NCBI RefSeq assembly: GCF_000684975.1
Contig: NZ_BAXZ01000004.1
Span: forward strand, 124,001-188,000
Direction: 5' to 3'
Length of the DNA stretch: 64,000 nt
DNA from: Paraburkholderia acidipaludis NBRC 101816
GTDB taxonomy: Bacteria; Pseudomonadota; Gammaproteobacteria; Burkholderiales; Burkholderiaceae
Shown: piece by piece, positions 16,233 to 25,875 of the stretch
Layout of the letters: each line of letters begins with the position of its first letter
Numbering within the stretch: the stretch's first letter is position 1
Notes under the pieces: model-generated
Told to the model about the DNA's origin: nothing
Seen by the model: the letters and a program-made list of their open reading frames with translations, nothing else
Database searches by the model: none
Translations under genes and position numbers: made by a program

Positions 16233-17813
16233 ATGCAGATATCCGGAACCATGCTGTTGGGCGCCGACGCTGTGCGCGGCACCCAGGGCGAAATGCGCGC
16301 CTTCGCGCCCGCGCTGGGCGCAGAGATCGAGCCTTCGTTCGGCCTTGGTGGCAGCGCTGATGTCGAGCGGGCCTGCACGCTGGCCGCGCAAGCCTTCGAT
16401 CCTTTCCGCGCCGCGCCGCTCGAAACGCGCGCGCGTTTGCTCGAAGCGATCGCCGAACGCATTCTCGGCATTGGCGACGCGCTGATCGAGCGCGCGCATC
16501 TCGAATCCGCGCTGCCGAAGGCCCGCCTCGAAGGCGAGCGTGGCCGCACCGTCGGTCAGCTGCGCCTCTTCGCGTCGCTCGTGCGCGACGGCCGCTGGTG
16601 CGGCGCCGTGCTCGATTCGGCGCTGCCCGAGCGCAAGCCGCTGCCGCGCTCCGATCTGCGCGCGCAGCGCATCGGGCTCGGCCCCGTGGCCGTATTCGGC
16701 GCCAGCAATTTCCCGCTCGCGTTTTCGGTGGCGGGCGGCGATACCGCTTCTGCGCTCGCGGCCGGTTGCCCCGTGGTCGTGAAGGCGCATCCGGCTCATG
16801 CGGGCACCTCCGAACTCGTGGGCCGCGCGATCCGGCAAGCGGTAGCCGACGTGGGCTTGCCCGCTGGCGTGTTCTCGCTGTTGTTCGGCGGCGGCAATGC
16901 GCTCGGCGAGGCGCTGGTCGCGCATCCGGCCATCAAGGCGGTGGGCTTCACGGGCTCGCGCGGCGGCGGTCTCGCGCTCGCGCGCATTGCCGGAGAGCGT
17001 GCCGAGCCCATTCCCGTCTATGCTGAGATGAGCAGCATCAATCCGATGTTCGTGCTGCCGGCAGCGCTGGCCGCGCGCGGCGAGGCGTTGGCGAAGGGCT
17101 TCGTCGAGTCGCTGACGCTCGGCGTCGGGCAGTTCTGCACGAATCCGGGCCTCGTGCTTGGCTTCGACGGCCCCGACCTCGACCGCTTCGTAACGCAAGC
17201 CGCAGCAGCGCTCGGGCAGAAGAGCGCGCAGACCATGCTGACGGCCGGCATTGCCGCGAGTTACCGCAAGGCCGTGGAGGCGCGCGCGCAGCAGCCGGGC
17301 GTGGAGCGTGTGGCAGAGGGCACGCAGTCGGACGCGCACTGCGCCGCGTTGCCGATGCTGTTCAAGACGACGGCCGGGCAGTTCCTCGCGCAGCACGCGC
17401 TGGCGGACGAGATCTTCGGGCCGGTGTCGCTGGTCGTGGCCTGCCGCGACGAAGCGGAACTGCTGCGCGTGGCGGAACACCTGGAAGGCCAGTTGACCGC
17501 GACGCTGCATATCGACAGCGGCGACTACGCCCAGGCGCGGCGCCTCTTGCCGGTGCTCGAGCGCAAGGCCGGCCGCATTCTCGCGAACGGCTTCCCGACG
17601 GGGGTGGAGGTGTCTTACGCGATGGTGCACGGCGGGCCGTTCCCGGCCACCTCGGACGCGCGCACGACTTCGGTGGGCGCGATGGCGATCGAGCGTTTCC
17701 TGCGTCCGGTCTGCTATCAGGATCTGCCGGCCGACCTGCTGCCGCCGGCGCTGCAGGACGACAATCCGCTCGCGCTCTGGCGCTTGCGCGACGGCGAACT
17801 GGTGCGCGCCTGA
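16233..17813 (+). CDS. 2-Oxoglutarate-semialdehyde dehydrogenase (NAD(P)+)
   Basis: A 526-residue aldehyde dehydrogenase of the long KGSADH type. Catalytic Cys302 is in GVGQFCTNPG, the general base Glu265 in VYAEMSSINP, and Lys184 with FGASNFPLAF near residues 155-164 belongs to the cofactor site. FTGSRGGG is the glycine turn. AEMSSINP and GVGQFCTNPG are characteristic of KGSADH from arabinose, glucarate and galactarate routes. It would oxidise 2-oxoglutarate semialdehyde to 2-oxoglutarate, feeding the TCA cycle. The ATG at 16233 has CGGAG upstream; it lies 37 nt after the DapA-like gene. Confidence 0.88.
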   Translation: MQISGTMLLGADAVRGTQGEMRAFAPALGAEIEPSFGLGGSADVERACTLAAQAFDPFRAAPLETRARLLEAIAERILGIGDALIERAHLESALPKARLEGERGRTVGQLRLFASLVRDGRWCGAVLDSALPERKPLPRSDLRAQRIGLGPVAVFGASNFPLAFSVAGGDTASALAAGCPVVVKAHPAHAGTSELVGRAIRQAVADVGLPAGVFSLLFGGGNALGEALVAHPAIKAVGFTGSRGGGLALARIAGERAEPIPVYAEMSSINPMFVLPAALAARGEALAKGFVESLTLGVGQFCTNPGLVLGFDGPDLDRFVTQAAAALGQKSAQTMLTAGIAASYRKAVEARAQQPGVERVAEGTQSDAHCAALPMLFKTTAGQFLAQHALADEIFGPVSLVVACRDEAELLRVAEHLEGQLTATLHIDSGDYAQARRLLPVLERKAGRILANGFPTGVEVSYAMVHGGPFPATSDARTTSVGAMAIERFLRPVCYQDLPADLLPPALQDDNPLALWRLRDGELVRA

Positions 17814-17914
17814 GCGCACCGGCGGAGGCTGGCGGTGAGGCCGCCAGCCTGGTAACCGGGCAGCCGCCGCACCGTTGCCGACAAGGCGATGATATTCGTG
17901 ACATAAAGCCCGAC

Positions 17915-17927
17915 GTTGCTTGACAAC
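17915..17927. promoter_or_regulatory. Operator GTTGC-N3-ACAAC (site 2)
   Basis: The same 13-bp palindrome as site 1, with one mismatch and the same TTG centre, about 100 bp before the ABC binding-protein gene. Confidence 0.6.
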
Positions 17928-18028
17928 TTACGGCGTGGTTCTGCATCCTGTGCTGCGAGCCCGCGCTGAGCGCAGTTCACGAACGGGCCGCAGAGAATAA
18001 ATCCCATAATCAGATGTGAGGAGATGCG

Positions 18029-19201
18029 ATGTTCGAAGGACGCTTGTCGGCCAGACTCCTGGCCCTGTGTGTGTCGGCCGCTGCTGTGATGACGCTCGGT
18101 ACGGGCGCGGCGCAGGCCGATCCGGTTTCCCTGAACATAGTCGACGTGGCGGGCGATCTGCAGCTCACGCAGAAAGCCTTCGAAGCCTTCAAGGCGAAGT
18201 ATCCGAACCTCGTCTCCAATATCACCTACACCAACGCGCCCGCGCCGCAATTGCCGGGCAAGATCAAGGCGATGCAGGCTGCGGGCCGCGCCGACATCGA
18301 CCTCGTGCTGACCGGCACGGACGCGCTTGCGGCCGGCATCGAACAGAACCTCTGGGTCAAGCTGCTGCCCGACAACGCGGCCGCGCTGCCCGGTGTGCTC
18401 GACCACTACGCGCCCGGTCCGCGCAAGATGCAGGACCTGGCGCAAGGCTACGGCCTCGAAGTGGCGTACATGCCCGCCGGCCCGCTGCTCGAATACAACC
18501 CCGCGAAGGTGCCGAATCCGCCGCATACGCCCGAGCAGCTGCTCGCGTGGTGCAAGGCCAATCCGGGCAAGCTGATCTACGCTCGCCCCGCCAATTCGGG
18601 CCCGGGCCGCACCTTCCTGATGGGCCTGCCGTATCTGCTCGGCGACAAGAATCCGCAAGACCCGGTCAACGGCTGGGACAAGACCTGGGCCTTCCTCAAG
18701 GAACTGAACGCGTGCGTGCCGTACTACCCGGGCGGCACTTCGGCGGTAATGAAGGAACTGGGCGAAGGCACGCGCGACATGACCGTGACGGTGACGGGCT
18801 GGGACATCAACCCGCGCGCGCTCGGCATCGTGCCGGCCAACTTCAAGGTGCAGGCCTTCGACAACATGACCTGGGTGAACGACGCCCAGTACATGGTGAT
18901 CCCGAAGGGTGTTTCCAAAGAGAAACTCGCGGTGCTGATCAAGCTCATGAACTTCATGCTCGAGCCGCAGCAGCAGGCCATGACCTATGACGACGGCTAC
19001 TTCTATCCGGGCCCGGCCGTGGCGGGCGTCACGCTGAACATGGCGCCGAAGGAGAGCCAGGACGTGATCGCGAAGTACGGGCGCCCCGAGTACGCGAAGT
19101 GGCTCGCGGCCTATCCGCACGTCGTGCCGCTTTCGGCGCAGGCGATGGTGGCGGCTTTCCAGAAATGGGACCGCGAAGTCGGCGCGGCCAAGTCCCAGTA
19201 A
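18029..19201 (+). CDS. ABC transporter periplasmic binding protein (family 1, polyamine/Fe-type)
   Basis: A 390-residue exported solute-binding protein. The signal peptide is about residues 1-30 (ending GAAQA), then VSLNIVDVAGDLQLTQKAF begins the mature domain. MTYDDGYFYPGPAV near the end and the partner genes place it with spermidine/putrescine- and iron-type importers, which share a fold with many organic-acid binders. GAGGAGATGCG precedes the ATG. Its place between sugar-acid enzymes suggests that it captures a sugar acid; this is inferred from context. Confidence 0.85.
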   Translation: MFEGRLSARLLALCVSAAAVMTLGTGAAQADPVSLNIVDVAGDLQLTQKAFEAFKAKYPNLVSNITYTNAPAPQLPGKIKAMQAAGRADIDLVLTGTDALAAGIEQNLWVKLLPDNAAALPGVLDHYAPGPRKMQDLAQGYGLEVAYMPAGPLLEYNPAKVPNPPHTPEQLLAWCKANPGKLIYARPANSGPGRTFLMGLPYLLGDKNPQDPVNGWDKTWAFLKELNACVPYYPGGTSAVMKELGEGTRDMTVTVTGWDINPRALGIVPANFKVQAFDNMTWVNDAQYMVIPKGVSKEKLAVLIKLMNFMLEPQQQAMTYDDGYFYPGPAVAGVTLNMAPKESQDVIAKYGRPEYAKWLAAYPHVVPLSAQAMVAAFQKWDREVGAAKSQ

Positions 19202-19277
19202 CGCAAGCGGGCGAGCACGGCGGCGGGATCGATCCTGCCGGCCGTGCCGTTCCCTCAAGGCTGATCAGGAACGTGAC

Positions 19278-20357
19278 ATGAAGCATTCTTTCGATCGTCT
19301 GCGTCTGGACTCGGTGTGCCGCAGCTTCACGAGCGCCGAGGGCGCACAGCTGGCCGCGCTGCGCGGACTCGATCTCGAGATACGCCGCGGCGAGTTCATC
19401 GCCTTGCTCGGGCCGTCGGGCTGCGGCAAATCGACGGCGCTGAACTGCATCGCGGGCCTCATGCCGCTCACGAGCGGCAGCATCTGGCTCGACGAAACGC
19501 GTATCGACGTGCTGCCGCCCGAGAAGCGCGGCTTCGGCATGGTGTTCCAGAACTACGCGCTCTTTCCGCACATGAGCGTGCTGGAAAACGTGGGCTTCGG
19601 CTTGAAGATGCAAGGCGTGCCGCGCGACGAGGCGAAGCGCCGGGCGCGCGAGGCGCTGCAGCTCGTGCAGCTCGTTGGCCACGAAAACAAGCTGCCGGGC
19701 CAGCTTTCGGGCGGCCAGCAGCAGCGCGTGGCGATTGCGCGCGCGATCGTGATCGAACCGCCGCTCGTGCTGATGGACGAGCCGCTCTCGAACCTCGACA
19801 CGAAGCTGCGCATCGAGATGCGCGCCGAAATCCGCCGCATTCACGGCCAGCTCGAACGCGCGACGATCTACGTGACGCACGACCAGGACGAGGCGCTTTC
19901 GATGGCCGACCGCATCGTCGTGATGAAGGAGGGCGTCGTGCAGCAGGTGGCCACGCCGAAGGAGATCTACGGGCGTCCCGCGAACCTGCACGTTGCGCGC
20001 TTCATGGGTTATCGCAACGTGCTGCCGTTTTCCATCTCGGGCGAGCGCGGCGATCACGTTGCGTTGACGGCAGCCGGCGTCACCCTGACCGGCGTGGCGA
20101 TGGACGAGGTGGACGCGAACGGCATGTCGGTGGCGATGCGTCCCGAAGATTTCGAGCGCGCCACACCGGGCGACGCGAACGCCTTCGACGTGGAAGTGGA
20201 GCTGGTCGAATACGGCGGCCGCGATTCGCTGCTGCTCGCCAACGCGCCGTTCGGCAAGCTGTGGGCGCGCGTGGCCGGCGAATTCGAGGCGGGCGAGCGT
20301 GCCACGCTGCGCGTCGCGCCGTCGCGCGTGCTCGCCTATGCGGAGCGTGCCGCATGA
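19278..20357 (+). CDS. ABC transporter ATPase (PotA-like, with TOBE domain)
   Basis: A 359-residue ATPase. Walker A GPSGCGKST is near residues 48-56, the Q-loop is in VFQNYALFPHMSV, the signature is QLSGGQQQRVAIARA, and Walker B is LVLMDEPLSNLD, followed by the switch His in VTHDQDEAL. A C-terminal TOBE-like domain of about 110 residues follows, as in PotA and MalK. It powers the two permeases that follow. Its stop overlaps the first permease start in an ATGA, a sign of coupled translation. Confidence 0.92.
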   Translation: MKHSFDRLRLDSVCRSFTSAEGAQLAALRGLDLEIRRGEFIALLGPSGCGKSTALNCIAGLMPLTSGSIWLDETRIDVLPPEKRGFGMVFQNYALFPHMSVLENVGFGLKMQGVPRDEAKRRAREALQLVQLVGHENKLPGQLSGGQQQRVAIARAIVIEPPLVLMDEPLSNLDTKLRIEMRAEIRRIHGQLERATIYVTHDQDEALSMADRIVVMKEGVVQQVATPKEIYGRPANLHVARFMGYRNVLPFSISGERGDHVALTAAGVTLTGVAMDEVDANGMSVAMRPEDFERATPGDANAFDVEVELVEYGGRDSLLLANAPFGKLWARVAGEFEAGERATLRVAPSRVLAYAERAA

Positions 20358-21235
20358 GCACGCTGGTTTCCACGCTCGCCCGCCAGCCGCGCGATGCACG
20401 CGGCTGGCTCGTCACGCCGGCGCTCGGCTTCATTGCCGCGCTGTTTCTCTATCCGTTCGCGTATGGCCTCGTGCTTTCGTTCAAGCCGATGAACGGCGGC
20501 GGCATGCTGGCCAACTACGTGCAGTTCTTCACCGACCTTTCGCTGTGGCCAACGGTGTTCGTCACGCTGAAGCTCGCGGTGCCGGCGACGGTGATCAACG
20601 TCGGGCTTTCGATACCGGTGGCGTTCGCGCTGCGCCGCAGTTCGCCCTGGCAGAAGTTCGCGACGACGCTGCTCGTGATCCCGGTGACGCTCGGCACGGT
20701 GCTGATCGCCGACGGCATGCTCAGCTACTTCGGTCCGAACGGCTGGTTCCCGCAGGCGCTGCATGCGGTGCATCTCTACACCAGCGAGGAAATCCGTCTC
20801 ACGCACAACTACTGGGGCGTGCTGATCTCGCTGATCGTCTCGGGCTTTCCGTTCGCCTTTTTGCTCACGCTCTCGTACGTCACCGGCATCGACCCGACGC
20901 TCGCGCGCGCCGCGTCCACGCTCGGCGCGGGACCGTGGCAGCAGTTCCGGTTGATCTATCTGCCGCTGCTCGTGCCGGGCCTCACGATGGCCGCCTGCCT
21001 CTCGTTCGTGCAGGCCTATTCGGTGTTCCCGTCCGCCGTGCTGCTCGGCGCGCCGGCGGGCCCCACGCGCGTGATCTCGATTGCCGCCGCGGAAGCCGCG
21101 TTCGAGAGCTACGACTATTCGCTCGCCTCGACCATCGCGATCGTGATGGGCTTCGTGCAGCTCGTGGTGGTGGCGGCGATGCTGGCGGCGCGGCGGATGT
21201 TCTACGCGGGTCCGGTGAGCGGAGGGAAGGGCTGA
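20354..21235 (+). CDS. ABC transporter permease 1 (PotB-like)
   Basis: A 293-residue permease with about six membrane segments and the EAA-type cytoplasmic loop RAASTLGAGPWQQFRLIYLPLL around residues 195-216. The start overlaps the ATPase stop by 4 nt. It forms a heterodimeric channel with the next gene product. Confidence 0.9.
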   Translation: MSTLVSTLARQPRDARGWLVTPALGFIAALFLYPFAYGLVLSFKPMNGGGMLANYVQFFTDLSLWPTVFVTLKLAVPATVINVGLSIPVAFALRRSSPWQKFATTLLVIPVTLGTVLIADGMLSYFGPNGWFPQALHAVHLYTSEEIRLTHNYWGVLISLIVSGFPFAFLLTLSYVTGIDPTLARAASTLGAGPWQQFRLIYLPLLVPGLTMAACLSFVQAYSVFPSAVLLGAPAGPTRVISIAAAEAAFESYDYSLASTIAIVMGFVQLVVVAAMLAARRMFYAGPVSGGKG

Positions 21236-22161
21236 TGAGCGCACATCACCGCAATGCCGCCGGTCTCTCTGCCGGTGCGCCGCTCTCGGGCGATCGTCCG
21301 GCCGCGTCGTCTGCCGCCGTTTCGTCGAAGCCCCCTGTGCGCCTCGCCGACCGGCTGTGGAAATGCCTCGTCTGGGGCGGCATGGCGTTCTTCCTCCTGA
21401 ACGTGCTGCTGCTGATCGCCACCGTCGGCGTGAACTCCATCGCCACGCGCTGGTTCGGCACGCCGCTGCCGCAGGGCTTTACGCTGCACTGGTACGCACA
21501 GGCGTGGCGCGACTTCCAGCTTTCGAGCGTGCTGTGGGTGACGTTCGAAGTGGTGGGCGCCGTGGTGGTGCTGTCCATCGTGCTCGGCGTGCCCGCTGCT
21601 TATGCGCTCGCGCGCGCGCAGTTCCCCGGCAAGCGCATCGCCATGCTGGTATTCCTGCTGCCGCTGATGGTGCCGCCCGTCACATACGGCATCCCGATGG
21701 CGACCGCGATGTACCGCTTCGGCCTCGCGGGCACGCTGCCCGGCGTGATCCTCGCGAACCTCGTGCCCGCGCTGCCGTTCGTGATTCTCGTGATGACGCC
21801 GTTCATCGAGCAGATCGATCCCAACCTCGAATCCGCCGCACGCATCTTCGGCGCGAACACGCTGCGCTATTTCCGCTACGTGCTGCTGCCGCTGCTCGTG
21901 CCGGGCATGCTGGCGGCGGGGCTGCTCGTGCTGGTGCGCACGATCGGCATGTTCGAACTCACTTTTTTTACCGCCGGACCCGACACGCAGACGCTCGTCG
22001 TCGCGCTGTACTACGCGGTGTTCTCGACGGGCGTTCGCGCGCCGCAGTCGATCGACGCCATGGCGATGATCTATATGGCGATTACGCTCGCGTGGGTGCT
22101 GGTGGCGCTGCAGTTCGTGAGCCCGACACAGCTCGTGTCGCGTGTGAAAGAGCAGCGCTGA
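21235..22161 (+). CDS. ABC transporter permease 2 (PotC-like)
   Basis: A 308-residue permease. A 40-residue hydrophilic N-terminus precedes about six membrane segments. The EAA loop reads ESAARIFGANTLRYFRYVLLPLL near residues 201-223. The start overlaps the stop of permease 1 by one base (TGATG). The dehydratase gene follows 57 nt later, probably in the same transcript. Confidence 0.9.
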   Translation: MSAHHRNAAGLSAGAPLSGDRPAASSAAVSSKPPVRLADRLWKCLVWGGMAFFLLNVLLLIATVGVNSIATRWFGTPLPQGFTLHWYAQAWRDFQLSSVLWVTFEVVGAVVVLSIVLGVPAAYALARAQFPGKRIAMLVFLLPLMVPPVTYGIPMATAMYRFGLAGTLPGVILANLVPALPFVILVMTPFIEQIDPNLESAARIFGANTLRYFRYVLLPLLVPGMLAAGLLVLVRTIGMFELTFFTAGPDTQTLVVALYYAVFSTGVRAPQSIDAMAMIYMAITLAWVLVALQFVSPTQLVSRVKEQR

Positions 22162-22218
22162 CCGGCAAAGGCGCCCCACCCCACAGGAACGACCTGGCAG
22201 ACTCTGGAGCAAAGCAAG

Positions 22219-23970
22219 ATGAGCAACAAGCGTAAAACCCCCGAAGAACTGCGCAGCCACCGCTGGTACGGCGTGAACGACCTGCGCTCGTTCGGCCATC
22301 GTTCGCGCACGGCGCAGATGGGCTACAGCCGCGAGGAATATGCGGGCAAGCCGGTGATCGCCATCCTCAATACGTGGAGCGAGATCAACCCCTGCCACAC
22401 GCATTTCAAGCAGCGCGTGGAAGAGGTCAAGCGCGGCATCTGGCAAGCGGGCGGCTTTCCGATCGAGCTGCCGGTGCAAACGCTCTCCGAGCCGTTCCAG
22501 AAGCCCACGACCATGCTCTACCGCAACTTCCTCGCCATGGAAGTGGAAGAGACGCTGCGCTCCTATCCGGCCGACGGCGTCGTGCTGATGGGCGGCTGCG
22601 ACAAGACCACGCCGGCGCTGCTGATGGGCGCGATCTCGATGGACCTGCCGGCGATCTTCCTGCCGGCGGGCCCGATGCTCAACGGCAACTGGAACGGCGT
22701 GACGCTCGGCTCCGGCTCGGACACCTGGAAGTACTGGGCCGACCTGCGCGCGGGCAAGATCACGGAGCAGGACTGGAAGGGCGTGGAAGGCGGTATCGCG
22801 CGTTCGCCGGGCCACTGCATGACGATGGGCACGGCCTCGACGATGACGAGCGCGGCCGAGGCGCTGGGCTTCACGCTGCCGGGCTTCGCCTCGATTCCCG
22901 CGGCGGACTCGCGCCACGCGCAGTACGCGGCGAAGACGGGCATGCGCATTGTCGACATGGTGTGGGAAGACCTCAAGCCCTCGGACATCCTCACGCGCAA
23001 GTCGGTGGATAACGCGGTGACGACCTGCCTCGCGCTCTCGGGCTCGACGAATGCGATCGTCCACATGATCGCGCTCGCGCGCCGCGCCGGGGTGGACCTG
23101 ACGCTCGCGCAGTACGACGACATCGCGCGCCACACGCCGGTGCTCGCGAACGTGCGCCCCACCGGCAAGTATCTGATGGAGGACTTCTACTACGCGGGCG
23201 GTCTCGTGGCGATGCTCAAGGAGCTGGGAGACCTGATCGACGGCACGCAGATGACCGTGAACGGCAAGACGCTCGGCGAGAACATTGCCGAAGCGCAGAT
23301 CTTCAACGACGAGGTGATCCGCCGCCGCAGTGCGCCGCTGATGCCGGACACGGGCCTCGCCGTGCTGCGCGGCAATCTCGCGCCGGACGGCGCCGTGATC
23401 AAACCGGGTGCGGCCGAGAAGCAGTTGCACGTGCATACGGGCCGCGCCGTCGTGTTCAAGGACTATAACGACATGGCCGCGCGCATCGACAGCGAAGACC
23501 TCGACATCGACGAGACCTGCGTGATCGTGCTGCAGCACGCGGGCCCGATTGGCGCGCCGGGCATGCCCGAGTGGGGGCAACTGCCGATCCCGCAGAAGAT
23601 CCTCAAGAAGGGCGTGCGCGACATGGTGCGCATTTCCGACGCGCGCATGAGCGGCACGAGCTATGGCGCATGCGTGCTGCACGTTGCGCCGGAATCGTTC
23701 ATCGGCGGGCCGCTCGCACTGGTTAAGGACGGCGACATGATCGAGCTGAACGTGCCCGGGCGGCGCCTGAACGTGCTGATTTCCGACGAAGAACTCGCGC
23801 GCCGCAAGGCCGCGTGGGTCGAGCCCGAACCGCGCTTCACGCGCGGCTATGGCGCGATGCATCAGATGCACGTGATGCAGGCGGACAAGGGCTGCGATTT
23901 CGACTTCCTGCAGCGTGACGGCGCGCTCGGTGCTTGCGAGAGCAGCGGCGGCGAGCCCGAGATTCACTAA
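22219..23970 (+). CDS. IlvD/Edd-family sugar-acid dehydratase
   Basis: A 583-residue Fe-S dehydratase of the IlvD/Edd family, the same length as L-arabinonate dehydratase of Azospirillum. The three expected cluster ligands are visible: Cys in EINPCHTH (about residue 56), in MGGCDKTTPA (about 128) and in SPGHCMTMGTAS (about 200). The nearby ARMSGTSYGACVLHV stretch is the C-terminal substrate motif. It would remove water from an aldonate or aldarate to give a 2-keto-3-deoxy acid, the substrate for the DapA-like enzyme. The exact substrate (arabinonate, galactonate, xylonate or a hexarate) is not decided by sequence alone. Confidence 0.88.
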   Translation: MSNKRKTPEELRSHRWYGVNDLRSFGHRSRTAQMGYSREEYAGKPVIAILNTWSEINPCHTHFKQRVEEVKRGIWQAGGFPIELPVQTLSEPFQKPTTMLYRNFLAMEVEETLRSYPADGVVLMGGCDKTTPALLMGAISMDLPAIFLPAGPMLNGNWNGVTLGSGSDTWKYWADLRAGKITEQDWKGVEGGIARSPGHCMTMGTASTMTSAAEALGFTLPGFASIPAADSRHAQYAAKTGMRIVDMVWEDLKPSDILTRKSVDNAVTTCLALSGSTNAIVHMIALARRAGVDLTLAQYDDIARHTPVLANVRPTGKYLMEDFYYAGGLVAMLKELGDLIDGTQMTVNGKTLGENIAEAQIFNDEVIRRRSAPLMPDTGLAVLRGNLAPDGAVIKPGAAEKQLHVHTGRAVVFKDYNDMAARIDSEDLDIDETCVIVLQHAGPIGAPGMPEWGQLPIPQKILKKGVRDMVRISDARMSGTSYGACVLHVAPESFIGGPLALVKDGDMIELNVPGRRLNVLISDEELARRKAAWVEPEPRFTRGYGAMHQMHVMQADKGCDFDFLQRDGALGACESSGGEPEIH

Positions 23971-24008
23971 GCAGGTCTTAACAAGATCACGTAGTCGTTG
24001 TCAGGTTG

Positions 24009-24043
24009 ACGGCGGCGCCGCGAGGTGGCCGCCGTTTTTTTTT
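24009..24043 (+). terminator. Intrinsic terminator after the dehydratase
   Basis: An 8-bp stem (24009-24016 with 24028-24035) is followed by a run of nine T. It ends the ABC-dehydratase operon. Confidence 0.85.
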
Positions 24044-24068
24044 GCGGGATCGAAAACGCGAGCGAGCG

Positions 24069-24458
24069 TTACACGTCTTCGCGGGCGAAGTTCAGCTCGA
24101 CGCCGTTGCCCGCCGGATCGGAGAAAAAGATCTGCCGCTGCCCGGTTTGCGGCACGTCGGCACAGGTGAAAGGCACGTTGAACTGCTGCAGTTTGGCCAT
24201 CGTCGCCTGCAGGTCGGTGCACGCGAAGGCGACGTGATCGAACGTGTTTCTTGCCGCGATGTCGCGTTTTTCTTCCGGCCCTGCTTCCGAGAGATGGAGA
24301 ACGTCTTTGGCTCCCGCATAGAGCCAGTAGCCGTAGTTGGAGAAAGGCGGGCGCTCGCCTGTCCGCAGGCCCACGACGTTCACGTAGAAGTCGCACAGCC
24401 CTTCCAGCGTCGCGCGGTCTGCACGCAGGTTGTAATGACTGAAGGCGGTGACGGTCAT
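24069..24458 (-). CDS. Glyoxalase/VOC-family protein
   Basis: A 129-residue two-repeat vicinal-oxygen-chelate protein. The N-terminal half has FSHYNLRADRATLEGLCDFY with a metal-position His, the centre NTFDHVAFACTDL, and the C-terminal half QIFFSDPAGNGVELNF with the metal Glu. The metal ligands of active VOC enzymes are therefore present. ATG 24458 gives a normal length; no good SD is seen. It is divergent from the monooxygenase-like gene, sharing a 145-bp promoter region. The reaction is unknown. Confidence 0.82.
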   Translation of the reverse strand: MTVTAFSHYNLRADRATLEGLCDFYVNVVGLRTGERPPFSNYGYWLYAGAKDVLHLSEAGPEEKRDIAARNTFDHVAFACTDLQATMAKLQQFNVPFTCADVPQTGQRQIFFSDPAGNGVELNFAREDV

Positions 24459-24603
24459 GGCAGAGGAGTCCCGATTGGTTCCGGACTTCCATTCTATAGC
24501 GACGAGCGTTGCCGTTTCACGGCTGCCATTCGTACCCGGATTCGTACCCGGACTTCGCAGTAAGATACCGCTCACCGGCTCCTTGCCCAGCGGAGAACGC
24601 ACG

Positions 24604-24930
24604 ATGTCGATTGCCCGAACGCCCACCCCGCCGTATTACGCCGTCATCTTCACGTCGCTGCGCACGGAGGGCGACAACGGTTACGCCAGCATGTCCGACG
24701 CCATGGTCGAGCTCGCCGGCACACAGCCGGGCTTTCTCGGTGTGGAGTCGGCGCGCGAGGGCCTGGGCATCACGGTTTCGTATTGGGAGAGTCTCGAAGC
24801 GATTGCGGCGTGGAAGAAAAACGCCGAGCATCGGATTGCCCAGCGCCGGGGCCGCGAGCAGTGGTACGAGAGCTACCAGATCCGGATCTGCCGCGTCGAG
24901 CGCGATTACGGGTTCGAGCGCGGCGAGTAG
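24604..24930 (+). CDS. ABM-domain protein (antibiotic biosynthesis monooxygenase family)
   Basis: A 108-residue dimeric ferredoxin-like-fold protein: YYAVIFTSLRTEGDNGYASM, then GFLGVESAREGLGITVSYWES and AAWKKNAEHRIAQRRGR, the pattern of the small ABM family. Many members act on electron-rich aromatics or are heme-handling; most are uncharacterised. Its start lies 145 bp from the divergent VOC gene. Confidence 0.8.
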   Translation: MSIARTPTPPYYAVIFTSLRTEGDNGYASMSDAMVELAGTQPGFLGVESAREGLGITVSYWESLEAIAAWKKNAEHRIAQRRGREQWYESYQIRICRVERDYGFERGE

Positions 24931-24985
24931 CGGGAATGGCGGCGAATAGCTGCGAATAGCGGCGGGAAAGCCCGCCGCCGGCCGT

Positions 24986-25813
24986 TCAGCCGCCGCGCTT
25001 GCCGCGCGCTTCGAACGGGGTGAAATCGAAGCTGGCGAATCCGCCGCCTTGGTAGCGTTGAGCCACGGCGTCGAGCGGATTTTGCTTCTTCAGGATTGCT
25101 TCCGCATAGTCCTCCGCGTTCTGCTGCGGGCGATAGCCGAGCCGTTCGGCATCGTTGTCCGCGCCGCTCTGCACCCAATAGCTGCGCGTGTTGTTCGACA
25201 CGCCCCACACCACCGCGAAGCCGATCTCCGGCACATTGATGACGCGATCGATGAGCTGCAGCAAATCGTCGTGACCGAGCCATGTGCTCAGATGGCGGAA
25301 CTCGGTCGGCTTCTCGACGCAGCTGCCGATGCGCACGCAAACCGTCTCGATGCCGTGCTTGTCCCAGTAGAGCCGCGCGAGCGATTCGCCCCACGCCTTG
25401 GAGAGGCCATAGAAACCGTCGGGGCGGAACGCGCAATCGAGCGTGAGCTTGTCTTCCACGGGATACATGCCGATCGCGTGATTCGAACTTGCGAACAGAA
25501 TGCGCTTCACGCCGTGGCGGCGCGCTCCTTCGTAGACCTCGACGAGTCCGCGCAGGTTGTTCTCGATGATCTCGGGCAGCGGGCGCTCGACGCTCGTGCC
25601 GGCCATGTGGATCAGCACATCGACGCCGTCGAGCAGGCGATCGACCACCTCGCGCTCGCGCAGGTCGCCGTGCATGACGTCTTCGCCGGCAACGATCGGC
25701 TCGAGCGGCTTCGAGCCGGCCGCGGAACGCAGATTCACGCCGCGCGCAAGGAGCGCGCGGCGCAGCACGGTGCCAAGCTGGCCGGCCGCGCCGGTCAATG
25801 CAACTTTCTTCAC
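24986..25813 (-). CDS. udh: Uronate dehydrogenase (NAD+-dependent SDR)
   Basis: A 275-residue extended-SDR enzyme closely resembling Agrobacterium uronate dehydrogenase. The Rossmann motif is TGAAGQLG (residues 7-14) and the catalytic pair Tyr135-xxx-Lys139 is in YGLSKAWGE. RILFASSNHAIGMYP, VRIGSC, LSTWLGHDDL and VVWGVSNN are all Udh hallmarks. It oxidises D-galacturonate or D-glucuronate to the aldarolactone, the first step of the oxidative hexuronate route. The start is GTG 25813, as no ATG fits. It lies 62 nt behind the MFS gene in one unit. Confidence 0.85.
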   Translation of the reverse strand: MKKVALTGAAGQLGTVLRRALLARGVNLRSAAGSKPLEPIVAGEDVMHGDLREREVVDRLLDGVDVLIHMAGTSVERPLPEIIENNLRGLVEVYEGARRHGVKRILFASSNHAIGMYPVEDKLTLDCAFRPDGFYGLSKAWGESLARLYWDKHGIETVCVRIGSCVEKPTEFRHLSTWLGHDDLLQLIDRVINVPEIGFAVVWGVSNNTRSYWVQSGADNDAERLGYRPQQNAEDYAEAILKKQNPLDAVAQRYQGGGFASFDFTPFEARGKRGG

Positions 25814-25875
25814 GGTGGAGTTACCTCGCAGAAAAACGGCAAAAGCCGGCGCCCCGCAGGGCGCCGGCCGAAAAC

